Positions 50,701 through 63,400 of a stretch of DNA of 64,000 bases are shown piece after piece. The notes below the pieces were generated by a model that worked only from the letters and a program-made list of their open reading frames with translations, was not told the DNA's origin and did no database searches. The translations under genes and the position numbers were made by a program. Position 1 is the first letter of the stretch. The number at the start of each line of letters is the position of its first letter. The DNA is from Tyto alba (Eukaryota; Chordata; Aves; Strigiformes; Tytonidae). The DNA lies in NCBI RefSeq assembly GCF_018691265.1, contig NW_024881316.1, positions 5,852,819 through 5,916,818 of the forward strand. Direction: 5' to 3'.

Positions 50701-53700
50701 TGCAGGTGAGAAACTCTGCAAGTGGATGCACGTTTGCTGCTCAAAAGCAGTAAGAGAACTGGGAACAGTTCTTCAACTGCAGACTGCTTCTTTAAGAGTC
50801 TAGAGAGATCATGGCATGAAGTTCATTGTCTTGGGTGTTTGTGGTGCTTTTTTTTTTTTGTTAAATAACAAAAGAGAGAAATGATACTGAGTGTTAATTT
50901 TATCAAGTGGTGGGGTAGCCAGGTTGAAGGAGGGGAGGAGAAGAAAAGAAATGGATGAGTCTTTCTATAGCAACTGTTCAGCGTCTGGTACTAATTCATC
51001 CACTGTTAATTTTGTTAGTGTTGCAGCTGTCAGATGTTTTGCGAGGACAGATTGTGAGCATAGCTACGGGGCCCTTCTGTTGGTTTTCCACTATGCTGAA
51101 TATCAGGACTGTGGACTTCTGACTTATCTGGAGACTTAGTGACTAATGCAATACTGATGTAATAAGAGGACCAAAATTTTATTTCTTTTACTTGCTACGA
51201 TTGAATAATTTTATTGGTAGAAGAAAGCTTAGATTTGTGTAGCAAGTAAATGTTGCAGCACACCAGTGATTAATCCAGAAAGTAGTTACAGAATTTAGCT
51301 GCCTCAAACCTCCACCGAAGAATTATTTATAGGAGCATTATATTGCTGCATTAACATGCAGGAAAAAAATACTTGCCTAACAAAGATTTTATTAGTGGTC
51401 ACAAAATATACATAAGTCTTCCCAAGGAGTATTTGTCCTTCCTTCTGAGGTGCAGAAAGCAGAACTCAAGACAGAGGTGAGACTGACAGAACAGAGGTCA
51501 TGCGCAGTTAGGACTATTGATTAGTTTTGGAGGAAAACCTAAACAGTGCTTGGAGCGTTCTGCATTTGTCGCTTCTGAGAGGAAATGCAAAGCAAAACTG
51601 AGGTAACGAACGACATGATTTAAGGGGTGAAGGAAACAGGATTTTTCTCATTAAGAGTCTTTTTGAGCCTTTTCTTTAAAAATAATATTGCTGTAGAGAA
51701 AAATCTCTTCTTAGAAAAGATTTTCAACTTCCTTATTTTTCCCATTTGACTTTCATCATTTAAAGATAACAGCAGCAGAACACGCAGTTGATGTTTCCTT
51801 GACTGACTGAAGAATTATTTTGGGTCCCTATCATACCTCCATGTGCCTTGCCAGTGGTGCTGCATCACATTTGGGAGCTCTCTGACAGAGGAGATTGAAT
51901 CTTCTCCATGCAGCAGCAGTTGAGAGATTGCACGTTTTTATTTCAGAGTTTCCTTAATTTTAGGAACAAGTTACCAAAGCTGGATGGGTGAGGTTTATGA
52001 GTGCAAAATAGATTAATTGCATATATAAGCAGTGCGCACTGGCAGGAACCATCTGTACTTGTTCCCAAGTTTTCCTGTTCACTTGTGTTCACTTCTTTCA
52101 CTTGGGAGGAAGACCTGTGCAGCATTTTGGACAACACAAGTATTTGCAATGTGTGTGGTATTGGTGATCTATGTAAGCATTGCTTGTAGATACAATGAAG
52201 GAGAAAACAGATAATTTAATTAGGTACATTTGAGGTGTATGCTCAGTAGCAGTGTTCATATTAACCAGAGTAGAGCATTACAAGATAAAACCAGTTTGGA
52301 GCTTTAGGGAGAGGTAACAAAAGTAGGAAGCTTTCACCTCAAGAGGGACTTGATATTGGGAGTTTAGGCAGGAAAGGACATGAAAATGGGGCGTGACAGC
52401 AAGAGAAGACAATAAATGATAGAAGATAAATTTGCTGTACTTATTTAACTGCCCTCGTAAGAGTTCAGGGAGATGTTTGTGAAAGTGAAAGGCAACAGAT
52501 TTAAAGCTAGGGAAAAAAAAAATTTTTTTTAAACATTTTATAGAGCTAACCTGTGAAACTTGCTGTCGCAGGGTGCTGTTGAAAATCTTAGCAGGACTTG
52601 AAGGAAGAAAGAAGAATTAGTTGTCCACATAAAGCGAGAAACTTTTTTTGTAGGGATGCAAGACCTCATGCATAAAGGCCTTCACTTGGCTACCAGATGG
52701 TAGGAAGAAATTTCCCCAGACGGGTATTTCCATTACTCAGTAAAAAGCGCTGTGTTTTCCCTCTGATGGTCAAGTGGGAAATGGCTCTGTCGCAGTATGT
52801 CAACTATTATGTCCGTTCAGAGCTACTTCTAACAGGTGCTTTTTGCTCAGGTACCAGATACCTGGTGCATCGCAATAGAGCGGTGGTACCTCATTTTCTT
52901 GTTTGGGGAAGGTGAGACAGAAAAAAGATGAAAGAAATCAGCCAGCACATCCAAAGGAGAGCAAAGTGCTGTCTGTCCGTGCCACTGAGATAGTACAGGC
53001 AAGTCTGGTCTTAGTTGCCCATCAGGCCAAGCCCATGTTTGGTTGGTTTTTTTCCTACCAAGCACCTCGTGGTAGCAAAACTCTTACGTCTGTGGGGCAG
53101 GTTTGAGATAAGATTAATCATGGGGATTAATCATGCTGTAGGATTTTATATGGTTTGGGATCACTAATGAGAGCGATTGCTTTAGGAAGAACAAGCCTTT
53201 ACATTCTAGCTGTTCTGTGACAGCGAATAGGTATTTGATGGTATCCACTGGGAGAGTCCTGTGAATTGTGGTAACTTTTATAAACTGTCCCTTTGCATAC
53301 TTTTTTTGTAACTTCCATTGGTAAATGATCAGTCTTGAGAGATAAACATCTTCATCTGTAGATAAACAAAATGTCTTCTCTCAGCTAACAATAAGTAAAC
53401 ATTTTACTTTGCTTCGCTGTAGTGTAGTGCGGGGTTAAAGGGGTTCCTCTGCATTTTGCACTACTGGAAAAAATCAAATAGTATGTTCTGGTTTCTGTTT
53501 CCAAGCACTTACTATTGTTTCGAAAGTTTTCCAAGGTACTAGCCTGTTTTCTGCTGGAAGACAGTAATTACTGAAAGGATAATTTTGGCAGGGACTTTTA
53601 TTAGAGACGGTATGGCAGTTCTGTGCAGTATGACTGAATGACTGTAACTGTATCCCAGTTTTGCTTTTGAAGCACAGCTTAATGTCCCTCGAATATAAGA

Positions 53701-56700
53701 TAGGAATTAAAAGCAGTAATGCTTAGGGGACTGTTTTGTTTGGGTTTGCTTTGTTTTGTTTTGTTTTTTTTTTTTCCTTTAAAAAATCATGTTGTTATGT
53801 AGTTTTTGTCATTAAAACATTCTAGGAAGTAGATCGCCATGCGAAGTATTTATTTAACTGACAGTCAAGCAATTACAACTGGTCTCCAGATGAGTGACGA
53901 GAGGCTAGATAAGTAGTACGCGCGTAGATGTCACAGTTGTCCTTCACCACTTCTGGCCATTAGCAGGAATTCAACCTGTTCTGTCATTATCCTGCTGACA
54001 CTGTACAACAGGTTGTATCGCATTGGCACTGGCTTCCATATGTCAGCACATCTGTGAGCGGTCAACTCAACCAACCATCTTCAAGTCCCCCACTTTTGCC
54101 AAGGATCTTGCTTGAAGCATATTTTCAAGGAGACAAGAGCACACATCTTTTAGTTGTCAGATTTCTGTGTATCAGCATGGTTTAATTCCTTTTTTTTTCC
54201 CCTAATTCTGGTTTGTAAGTGCAGGAAGTTTCCAGTAAATGCATTATGTGGTGTGAAATTCCCTTCCTCCCTCCTCTTTTTTTTATTGTTGTTTTTTGGT
54301 TTTCTTTTGTGGCTTTCCCCCGAAAACAAACACACTAATCTCAAATATTTTTCCGCAGAAAATCAGATATTTAGAACCATATAAAACATTACACAGCATG
54401 CTAGGTACATGAATGACAGATTAACTGTATGTTAAGCATATATGTTAACAATGACATAATTTGTCAGTCCAAGTAAATGACTCAAACCTTACACAGCATC
54501 TTTGTAAGTCACTTTCCCTGCCGCTTTTAAAGTGGTAGCTGTTACGTTCCCATCATTTTTGATGCCATTAAAATTTGAGCATGTAGATTTACGTGAGGTT
54601 AGGAGAGCATTTAGTACAGGGATGGAGAAGCATAAATAACATAGATGCGCTATGTGCTAGTAAATGAAAGACTAAGAGAAATGGAAAACTGCCGTGACAG
54701 AGTTCATCTTTCCCCCTTTCGTTTAAGCTAATAAAACTGTGTGGAACATACCAGTAAACTGTTTTCCCTTGAAATATCATTTAGTAAATCAATTTTCATC
54801 TGAAATGATGATCGTATGTTCATCAGTAGGAGGTTACGCTGCAAACCATAAGCAGTAATGAAAAGGTACATGTGGGTGTTTTTCTGATTGGCACTGAAGC
54901 TCTGGCTCCGCGAGGTGTGCCTACAGTGGAAAGAACTTCCTGTAACAGTGATGGAGTTTTTGCTTGCTTCTTTGTCAAGTAATTATTAATTTTTCTTCAT
55001 TTTTACTGTAGTGTCTCCTGCAGTGACCCTGCTTCTGTGGCCAAAAAAAAAAAAAATTCCCTATTAGTACCAGGATCCAGGTTATGTAAATGCAAGATTT
55101 TGTTTTCTTGCTATACGCTGGAGCTATTAATGTGCATATATTGGGCGAGATAGGCTGAATATACTTGTTGGTTCTCACCATCTCAGGAAAGCAAGAAATT
55201 TCCCATAAATAAAATTAATGATAGCCTTGTGGCTAACTGACTACTAGGTTTCTCAGAATTGAACTGGTTTTGGCATCCGGGTTAAAAAAAAAAAAAAAGA
55301 TTATTTCAGATTCGTGGCCATTCAGTGAAAGAAACAATGAGAACGCTGTTTTAGCAAATTGAAAAGTGAAACTGTGCGTGCATGTAAACATCTGGATGCA
55401 GGTACTTATGTTGTTTATTTTTCTAATATATATTGAGTCTTGGATCCCAAATAAAGGTTCAGTACTTTTCAGAATGTACTTGGTTTTTATAGTCAAATTA
55501 ATTGGAAATAAAACATTTGATTTTAATAGAAGCAAAAAATTGCATTTTAATAGTATTAAACCAAAATATTTAATTTTGAAGAGGAATATTTCAAGTTTGA
55601 ATTAATTGTTTGGTTTTTTTTTTTTTTTTTTTAATTTGAAATTAAATTTTTAGGTTGACTTGTACATGCAAAGAAAATTTTGACTTAAAAAAGAATTCTT
55701 AAAAAAATCACCCACTGTGATGATTCTGGATTTTATAGTAAGCCTCATAGTACAGCAGCATCATTAAATCATTTTTAACTGGGGACATTTTCAACTTTCT
55801 GTCAGAAAGTAGCTATTAGGTACAAATGTGAAAGTGTCATGTTTGTAAATGTCAACGTGTTGTTTTGCACGTGCAGCTCCAGATATATTCCGCTTAATTT
55901 TAGGCACTGCCCTTAGATCCTTCTCCAGTTACAGCCCGAAGTGCCTCCAGCGAGCAGTTCAAAACTGAGACCCGTGGGTCACTGTCCTGCCTGGAGCCCG
56001 GGGCTGCTGTGCCCTAACTTGGCACCTTGGCATCTTGCTCAGCGTTAAGTTTTACTGTTGCAGCCACGTTCGCTGCGCGCCTGATGCGTTTGCCGATTGC
56101 CTTTAACTTCTCCTGTCCACAAGCACGAGCTTCCCTGGCAAACCCGAGCAGCTTTAGTGTACGGGCGGGAGAGAAACCTCATCTTTAGGACCCCTAGAAC
56201 AGCTGAAGAGTGCGGCTGGGCGAGTCAGATCATTGCGCCTGGAGAAAAGACCGACCCGTATTTACAGCTTGATGTTAGCCTGCAATTAGCGTGCAGTCTG
56301 AGGCTGAAAGTGAAAACTGGCTCGGCACACAGTTAATAAAATTGACTAACCATGGAAGCGCTTGTTTTTTCTGGCTGCACTGCTAGTTTGATAAAGCACT
56401 GGTCCGAGCTCCGCTCCTCTGGTTGTCTGCTGTGCTAGATTTTGGAAGGGGTGCACATGGTTACACCTGCACGTGCTCTTCTCAAGTCTGCAGCGAGAGT
56501 CACAACTGACATTTGGTGGCATTATTGGAAATGCAAAAAACACCCTTTCAGATCCCATTTTAGATTAATCGGTCCAAGACGGTCATTAAAGATCTAAAGG
56601 GTAACCTGCCTGGAAAGACAGGTATGGTTTGGCCGGTAAATCAGAGTTAATGTGAATAGAGATACGTTAATATTGAATGTTTACCCAGTCTCATTTGGGG

Positions 56701-57367
56701 TTGCAGGAAGCTGGAGATCCAAACTGTTTACAAGAAGCCTTCTAGCCATGGTTATCTTAGTAAGAATAACACCTTAAAGATCCATCTGCATATTCACAAG
56801 TGTATTTTGTAATTTCTGTATAATGTATGCCTGCAAAATATGGTATTCAGGGTATATTTAGATGCTGTGAGTAGTAAAAAAAGGAATCTACAGTTTTTGA
56901 ATAGTAGTGATTGAAACTACTGGAAGTCTGTCTTCCGAACAGATGCGGTGTTAGCCCTGTGCAGTTGGCTAAAATATCACTGGTACAAATGCTAGCGTAA
57001 TCTCAAGCAGATATTTTTCCTCTTTTGGTTGACGAGGGCCACGCAGATGCTGCTGGTGGTCTAAAAAGGCCACAAAAGAATCGCCTTTCCTGCGGGGCCT
57101 TTGGTTTTTGTGTGTCCTGCGGAGCAAAGCGCAGTGGTAGGAACTCAGCCGGCGCCAGCGGCCCTTCCGCGCCCTTGGGCTGACTCACAAGCTGGCTCGT
57201 CTCTGCTGGTGCTGTGGCCAGCCACCACGGAGGAGGAGGAGGAGGAGGAGGGCTCAAAGGACGGGGTAGTCTGAGAGGACAAGGGCAACAACAGATGCGT
57301 ATTTTCTAAGGCGTGTGGGCCCTTCGAGACTTTTAATTTCTAGATATTAAAAGTTTGGAAGTATACT

Positions 57368-57404
<37 letters not shown>

Positions 57405-60400
57405 GCTGTTGCTGTCTTTGACGATTCAGATCTCTGTTTAACCTGAGCAGTCAGTATATATTATTCTGTTTAACCTGAGCAGTCAGTATATATTATTCTA
57501 GAAAGTAGACTTGTAGTCTGGGAATTTCAGTCATTCGCTACCGCGCACCCAAAAGGCAATGATGTTGTTACTGATGCAGAAGCAGTATCTTTTTCAGTTG
57601 CAGACCCAGTGCTTTTTCAGCTCGTGCGGCTCTCAAAAACGAAACAAAAACCCCTCCTTCGTTCAACTTGAGTGTAAAAAGGAGAGCTGTGGCACATGGT
57701 TATACAAGAACATCACTCACCTCACAAACGAAATGACAGCTGGAGAGCTGCAGCCTGGTGGCTTTCTCCTACAGGCCTCTTCACGTGCTCAGCCCAAGAT
57801 GCTGCTCGATGCTGTTTTGGGGACAGCCAGGGAAATCCCTGGGGGGGGGGAGCTGCCACGCAGGAGCGATTCCGGTGGGCTTGGAGCTGGCACAGCTGCC
57901 ACCCGTGCTTACAGGTGCAGCATGGAAATGAGACTTCAAAAGATTTTACAAGGGTTACAGAGTTCTGATGAGATGGACCACACAATCCCCCCCACCTTCT
58001 AAACTTGGATAGCATGAGAAAAGAGAATTGTATCAGGATTTTCTTTCGAATGCTGGCTATACAGATTAGTAAATTTATGGTGATAGGAAACGTAGCGACA
58101 TTAAATCACAGCAACAGTGTGGCTACTTTATGTTCTTCCATGCATTGTCTAGATAGCGTGTTTGGGTGCACTCAGAAGTTGCAGAAAAGCTGGAATTGGT
58201 GATGTTCATGTATTCAACGTGCAGTGGGAACAAAATACTTGGTATACTTGGTTGTTACGATGGGTGAATCAGGAAGGTTCCTTTGAATTAGTGCAGATGA
58301 CTTGTGAAATTTCAACCTCTCTCTTCTCAGATATTTTTGTTCTCAAAACCAGTTGGGTATATAATTCCCATAAGCGGCTTTGGGAGGAAAAAAATTAGAC
58401 AGTATGTAGCTAATTTATTACCTGCCTTTGTAAACCTGGTAGTTTTTGGATTCAAATATGTTGTCTCAGTCAAAACAACAGCGAAGAGTGTCTCATCGGT
58501 TTCAGGCTCTTTCCATTTTAGGTATGAAGCTGTGTTTTGTTTGCTTCTGGTAGCACTACATGTTTAAATATGAATTTCAGCTGTGAAATATTGCCATTTA
58601 TTAGACCATAGGACAGAAGTTTGGATGTGGATATGGTGTGAGTTGATAATTCATTATGCTAAAAGGTCCTTTTAACGCTTTTGCGAAGCAAGTATAAGAG
58701 TAACTCTTAGCTGGTAACAGAAGAGTGATTAATTCTTCCACCAAGAAAACCTGCCCCAAACCCTGGCTTTTTTCACTAGTGATACTCTTAGAATGGAAAT
58801 CCTATGTCTAGATCATTTATCTCCAATATTTGTAATATTAATTGAAGAAATTTAGCATAAATAAAGTCTGATTGAATACAGTATAAATTATGTATATCAG
58901 AATATCATATCATTAGTTTCATATTTCTTTCATAGCACTTGAAATTCATATGCTGTGTGATGTTACATAATTTTAGCATGTTTGCCATTTTACTCGTTGG
59001 TTGTTCACTCAGTAAGCCGCAGATTACTGGACTGATTGACCGTAGAGCCATTTGGAAGAGATGGTTATGTATACTTCTGTTTAAGAAGTTAAGAAATTCT
59101 CATTTGGATTCTAACGTGCAGTTCTTGTTTGTTTGATGCACAGCCTTGGGGCTTCCCTTCCATTTCAAGATCATCTTTTTTTCAGTCCAGATTACAGTGC
59201 TGTTTCTAGTTTCCTATATACGAACCTATATACCCTTTCCTGTATATGAATGTGTTTTATGCACATTTGGTATTTCTTCTTGGTGGAGAGAAGAGTAAGG
59301 TAGCAGAGGGGACATTAAGCACGTTGAAAATCTTATTTCCCTCTCCTCCATGACATTGGGACTGTTTGGTGATACCGAAGTACTGGTGTAGCCTGTCAGC
59401 AAAGCGCTGCTAGTATGGATGAAACTCTGCTGGCAAAGCTGTATTTTAGTCAAGCCATACCCAGTAGGGTGAAAATGCTACAGAGGCTAAAGTGCAGCCT
59501 TGTTGGTATAATTGCTGCCACACCAGAAGCTTCCTAAAGCCTCCGCTTGGCCCAGCAGGGATTGTACCCATTTGTACCCCTGGCATCCAGAAAGAGTGAG
59601 GTAGACGTTGTCAGAGCAAGAACCTCCCGAAGTAAATTTAAATTCCTTCCTAATTCTTTCATAGGGCTCCTCGATTTAAGGGGTTCCAGCAGCAGGACAG
59701 CCAGGAGCTTCTTCACTATCTGTTGGATGCGATGAGGATTGAAGAAACAAAGGTAACGTCTTTGTGTGTGCTTTTAAAGAACTTACTTGACTGTGTGGTG
59801 AAATACGAGTCTTCACTTCAATGTTCTTCGTGTTCCCAGTGTTTCAAAGATGCACTTAATGAACTAAGAGTGGCTATTTTTGTTGAGAAAAATAATGACT
59901 GTTTTGAAAGATGATTTAATTATGCTCACGTTGATATGTTAAAATTGCCGATTGGAATGAAAGTTTCAGTCAGCAGTAGAAGGGGTTTGCCAAGTATATC
60001 GTGATAACTTTAGGAATCTGAATTGTTTGCCTTCATTTAAAAAAAATAAAAGGGTCCAAAAAAAAAGGACTTCTGCAGAGTTGTAGAAAGCAGAAGTAGG
60101 TGCTCTGACTTGGCTGACATTGCGTTTTAAAGTTTTGGGACAGAAATTAGCAGCTCCTAGCTATGGGCCTGGCCACAATTTTCACTGAAATCTATTTAAA
60201 TGAAAAAAAAAAAAAAAAAAGGATAAAAATAAAATCGTGCAGTTTCTTGTATCTCTTGAAAATGTGAAGAACTACTTGTTTTATAAATAAGGTGCTGCTT
60301 TTCATTATTTAAAATGTACATCCGAGTATGCTAAGTGTATAAGCAGTTTATTATATTAAAAATGTCCCTGCATGTTTTTTTTTTTCGTTTCTTTTCCTTC

Positions 60401-63400
60401 ACTATTTCTTCCTTCTGCATTGCTGAATGCAAGAAAGCGTGTTTGCTTGCTTGAACTGTTTTGACCATATCAGATTTCATCTGCCTGATTTAGTCTGGGA
60501 CCCTTCTTTTCAGATGATATTTTGGTAAAAGGAGGGCCTTAAGTCTCCTACTGACCAGTGTACTTCCTCTTCCTTCTCATTTAGTAATGCGACAAATGTC
60601 ATGATCCTGAGCTGAATTACCTTCCAGATAAGATAGAAAGCTGTGTCTGAGCCCAGTTGTTGGCACTAGAGTAGAGCTGGGCAAATCCCCATCCTACCAC
60701 AATATTAATATATATTGGTCATGTCAGCGGTGTACTTGATGATAAACAGAGCTGAACTACAGGGAGAAATAGCTAAAGCTTGACATTGTCACTCTTACAA
60801 AATTACACAACAGAAGCAGCTGACTTCAGTCAGAAAACAGTTGTCATGTTTTTGCAGTAGAGGGTAACTTTATTATTTTGTTTGTTGATTTTCATGTAAT
60901 GGAAAGTGGAAACTGTATTTGCTTCACAAATGAGGATTTACCAAAACCAGGATTATTACGATGACTGAGCTGCTTCTCCAGGAGGAGATTGTGCTTTCCC
61001 CTCAAGTCAATCTCCTGTTTCACCACTGAATGTGCCGTCATTATGAAAACTTGCGTTTGTATTTGCCTGTAATTTGTGAATCCAGGGAAGAGCCCTGCTG
61101 ACAGGGCAGCCTGTTGCTTTGCCATCTACCCGTGAGAGAGCTGAGCGCGGCCGTCCCTGCTTCCCGATCCCTGCTGGGATTAACTGCTTTTAAACCCTCA
61201 GAGTGTTGTCGAGAAATACATACGATACATAACATGGCACTAGTTACAGGAACTAACAGAAAATCACATTTTTACACTTTGGCCTCTTCTCTGTGGTTTT
61301 GTATCTGGTATCCGGCGCCTGTGCTCAACTTTTTCCTATCCCTGATGAAAAAAGTTAGAAGGCACCTATGTACACAAGTGGATTTTTAAGATAAAAGCTT
61401 GTCAGTACTACAGTAAAGATGACACAGCGTCTGCTGTTTCCAGAGATGTGGGCTGGAGGTGGTGTCATACCGGGCCCGAAGCGGCTGAGCCCTGCTGCTA
61501 ATTGATTAATGCCTGCTGCCACTGTCCGCAGCACCCTGCCCATTCAAAGTCTGTGTCTTTCTTTGACCTAAATAAATGGTTCAACGCGCTAATCTCAACA
61601 AAAGGCTTGCTTATGGCCCTAAACCCATTTATGGTTCTCAACTTCATGAATTACCTATTGATTAGTCCTTTTAGTATATCGTTGGCTTTAAGATGAACAA
61701 AGCTGAGCTCGGGGTAGCGGGAGTTAATTCACAAGCCAGGTCACATACTTGTGAGGTAGGAGCATGAGTTATGCCTGATGGGTGCTTGAACTAGAAGCAG
61801 AACCTCCAACGCTGCCTGTCATCCTCACGCTTTTGTGACACATGGCTGGAAAGTGTGCTTTGCTGCCTGTAAAGCAAGAGCTATTTATTTATTTTTTCCC
61901 AGTGAGGACACAGGGTTTGAGTTACTTGCCGAAGGTCTGGTATCTCCATTTGTCTCTAGAGTGGTGTTTTACTCTAAGTGTGACATCAGTGACACGTTTA
62001 ATTGCAAACGCCGTTTGCACACCGACGCGGGAGACTCGTACGCGTCACTAGAGTCTGTGGGTTAGGGAGCAAGTACATTCGCCAGGAAAAAGGGAAGCAC
62101 GGGCCACGCACGCTGCCGTGTTCCCTGCCAGGGCACCCGACTCACCCCCTTGGAGCGTTGGGCTGAGCTGCCCAGGGTGCCCCCTCGGGAACAGGGCGTC
62201 CCCTCATCCCAGGGCAGCTGAGAAGTAGCGGGGGGGAAGCACCCCCCGTCTTGAGGTGCAGCTACAGCTCACCTGTACGTAGGATTTTCTCTGAGCAAAT
62301 GTTGGTGGCATTTTTATGCGTTCGTAGAATCTCTCCTGAGGTTTTCTAACATAACTCTCAGATGTGCAGGGTTAGAAAATGAAGAGAAGTAATAAAAATA
62401 CTGCCCAAACACAGTCACTGAAGTCTGGCTGTTAAAAGAGACTTAGCTGCCTTCAAGTATTTTGTACCCTAGTCAATCAGTAACAGTCCATTCTTCAGTG
62501 TTGGTTTTCCCCCCCAACAATGGAGGAAACAGGTAGCATTTGTTCACTCAAAATCTCAGTTTCTCAATAACCTATTGAGTGCTCTACAGTGGCTCCCCTT
62601 TTTAAGGGGAGGAAATTTTTGGATGGTTACCTACTAAAGTAAAGCTCATCTGATTTTGACACTGGTAGTGAATAACAACAGTAGTTTTAAAATATTAAAT
62701 TGTGCTTATTTCACGGAAATAAGAGTAGATAAAATAATCATATATTAATAGTTTTTTGAATGTTTATACTTTTAAATACTCACTAAATGTTTTGTGGTGT
62801 TTTTTTTTGTTTTTTTTTGTTTTTTTTTTAAATTGTAGCGTATACAAACTGGTATCTTAAAAGCATTTAATAATCCAACTACTAAAACGGCAGATGAAGA
62901 AACTAGAAGAAAAGTCAAAGGTATGCAACTCTTTATTGAACAGTTTTAAAAATGCACGAGTATTTAAATGCCATTTTCTTCAAAACTGACTATGGCAAAC
63001 AGCAGTCCTAAAGTACTGTAGTTACAAGACTTATGTATTATTCTAGTGCCACCTAGTGTGCATCTAAAGTGTAGAGAGCGTAGTCTGTGCTGACTTGCAG
63101 CTTTGTATCCAAGGGTAGAAGCTTCCACTGTATCAATAAAGCCCCTTTTAACGAGAGAAGTTAATTTTATTTTCTGAAATGGCCTGCTGCATCTTCAGGT
63201 TTGTTATACAGCCCCAGTTAACTATCACTCAGAGAGGCCACTTTCCATAAATAAAACTGATTTCTGTCAGTTGACTGTAAGCACTCTAATTATGATTACA
63301 AAGCCGAGACAGGAGGCTGTTTCAAAAGAAGGCGTGTGTTTTTTCAAAACAAGGGTTTTAAAATTTATTTTTTGTGTGCGTGTTTATGCAAAAGTCCTAA

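Larger units (their letters stand above)
47270..59664 (+). other. USP45 intron between coding exons 7 and 8 (12.4 kb)
   Basis: No coding exon is missing, because the split Lys codon joins exactly. It contains old CR1 pieces (49795-49875 and 52280-52900), poly-T tracts (57370-57396), a GGA run (57229-57252) and a tandem duplication (57434-57497). The remainder shows nothing I can support. Confidence 0.65.
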
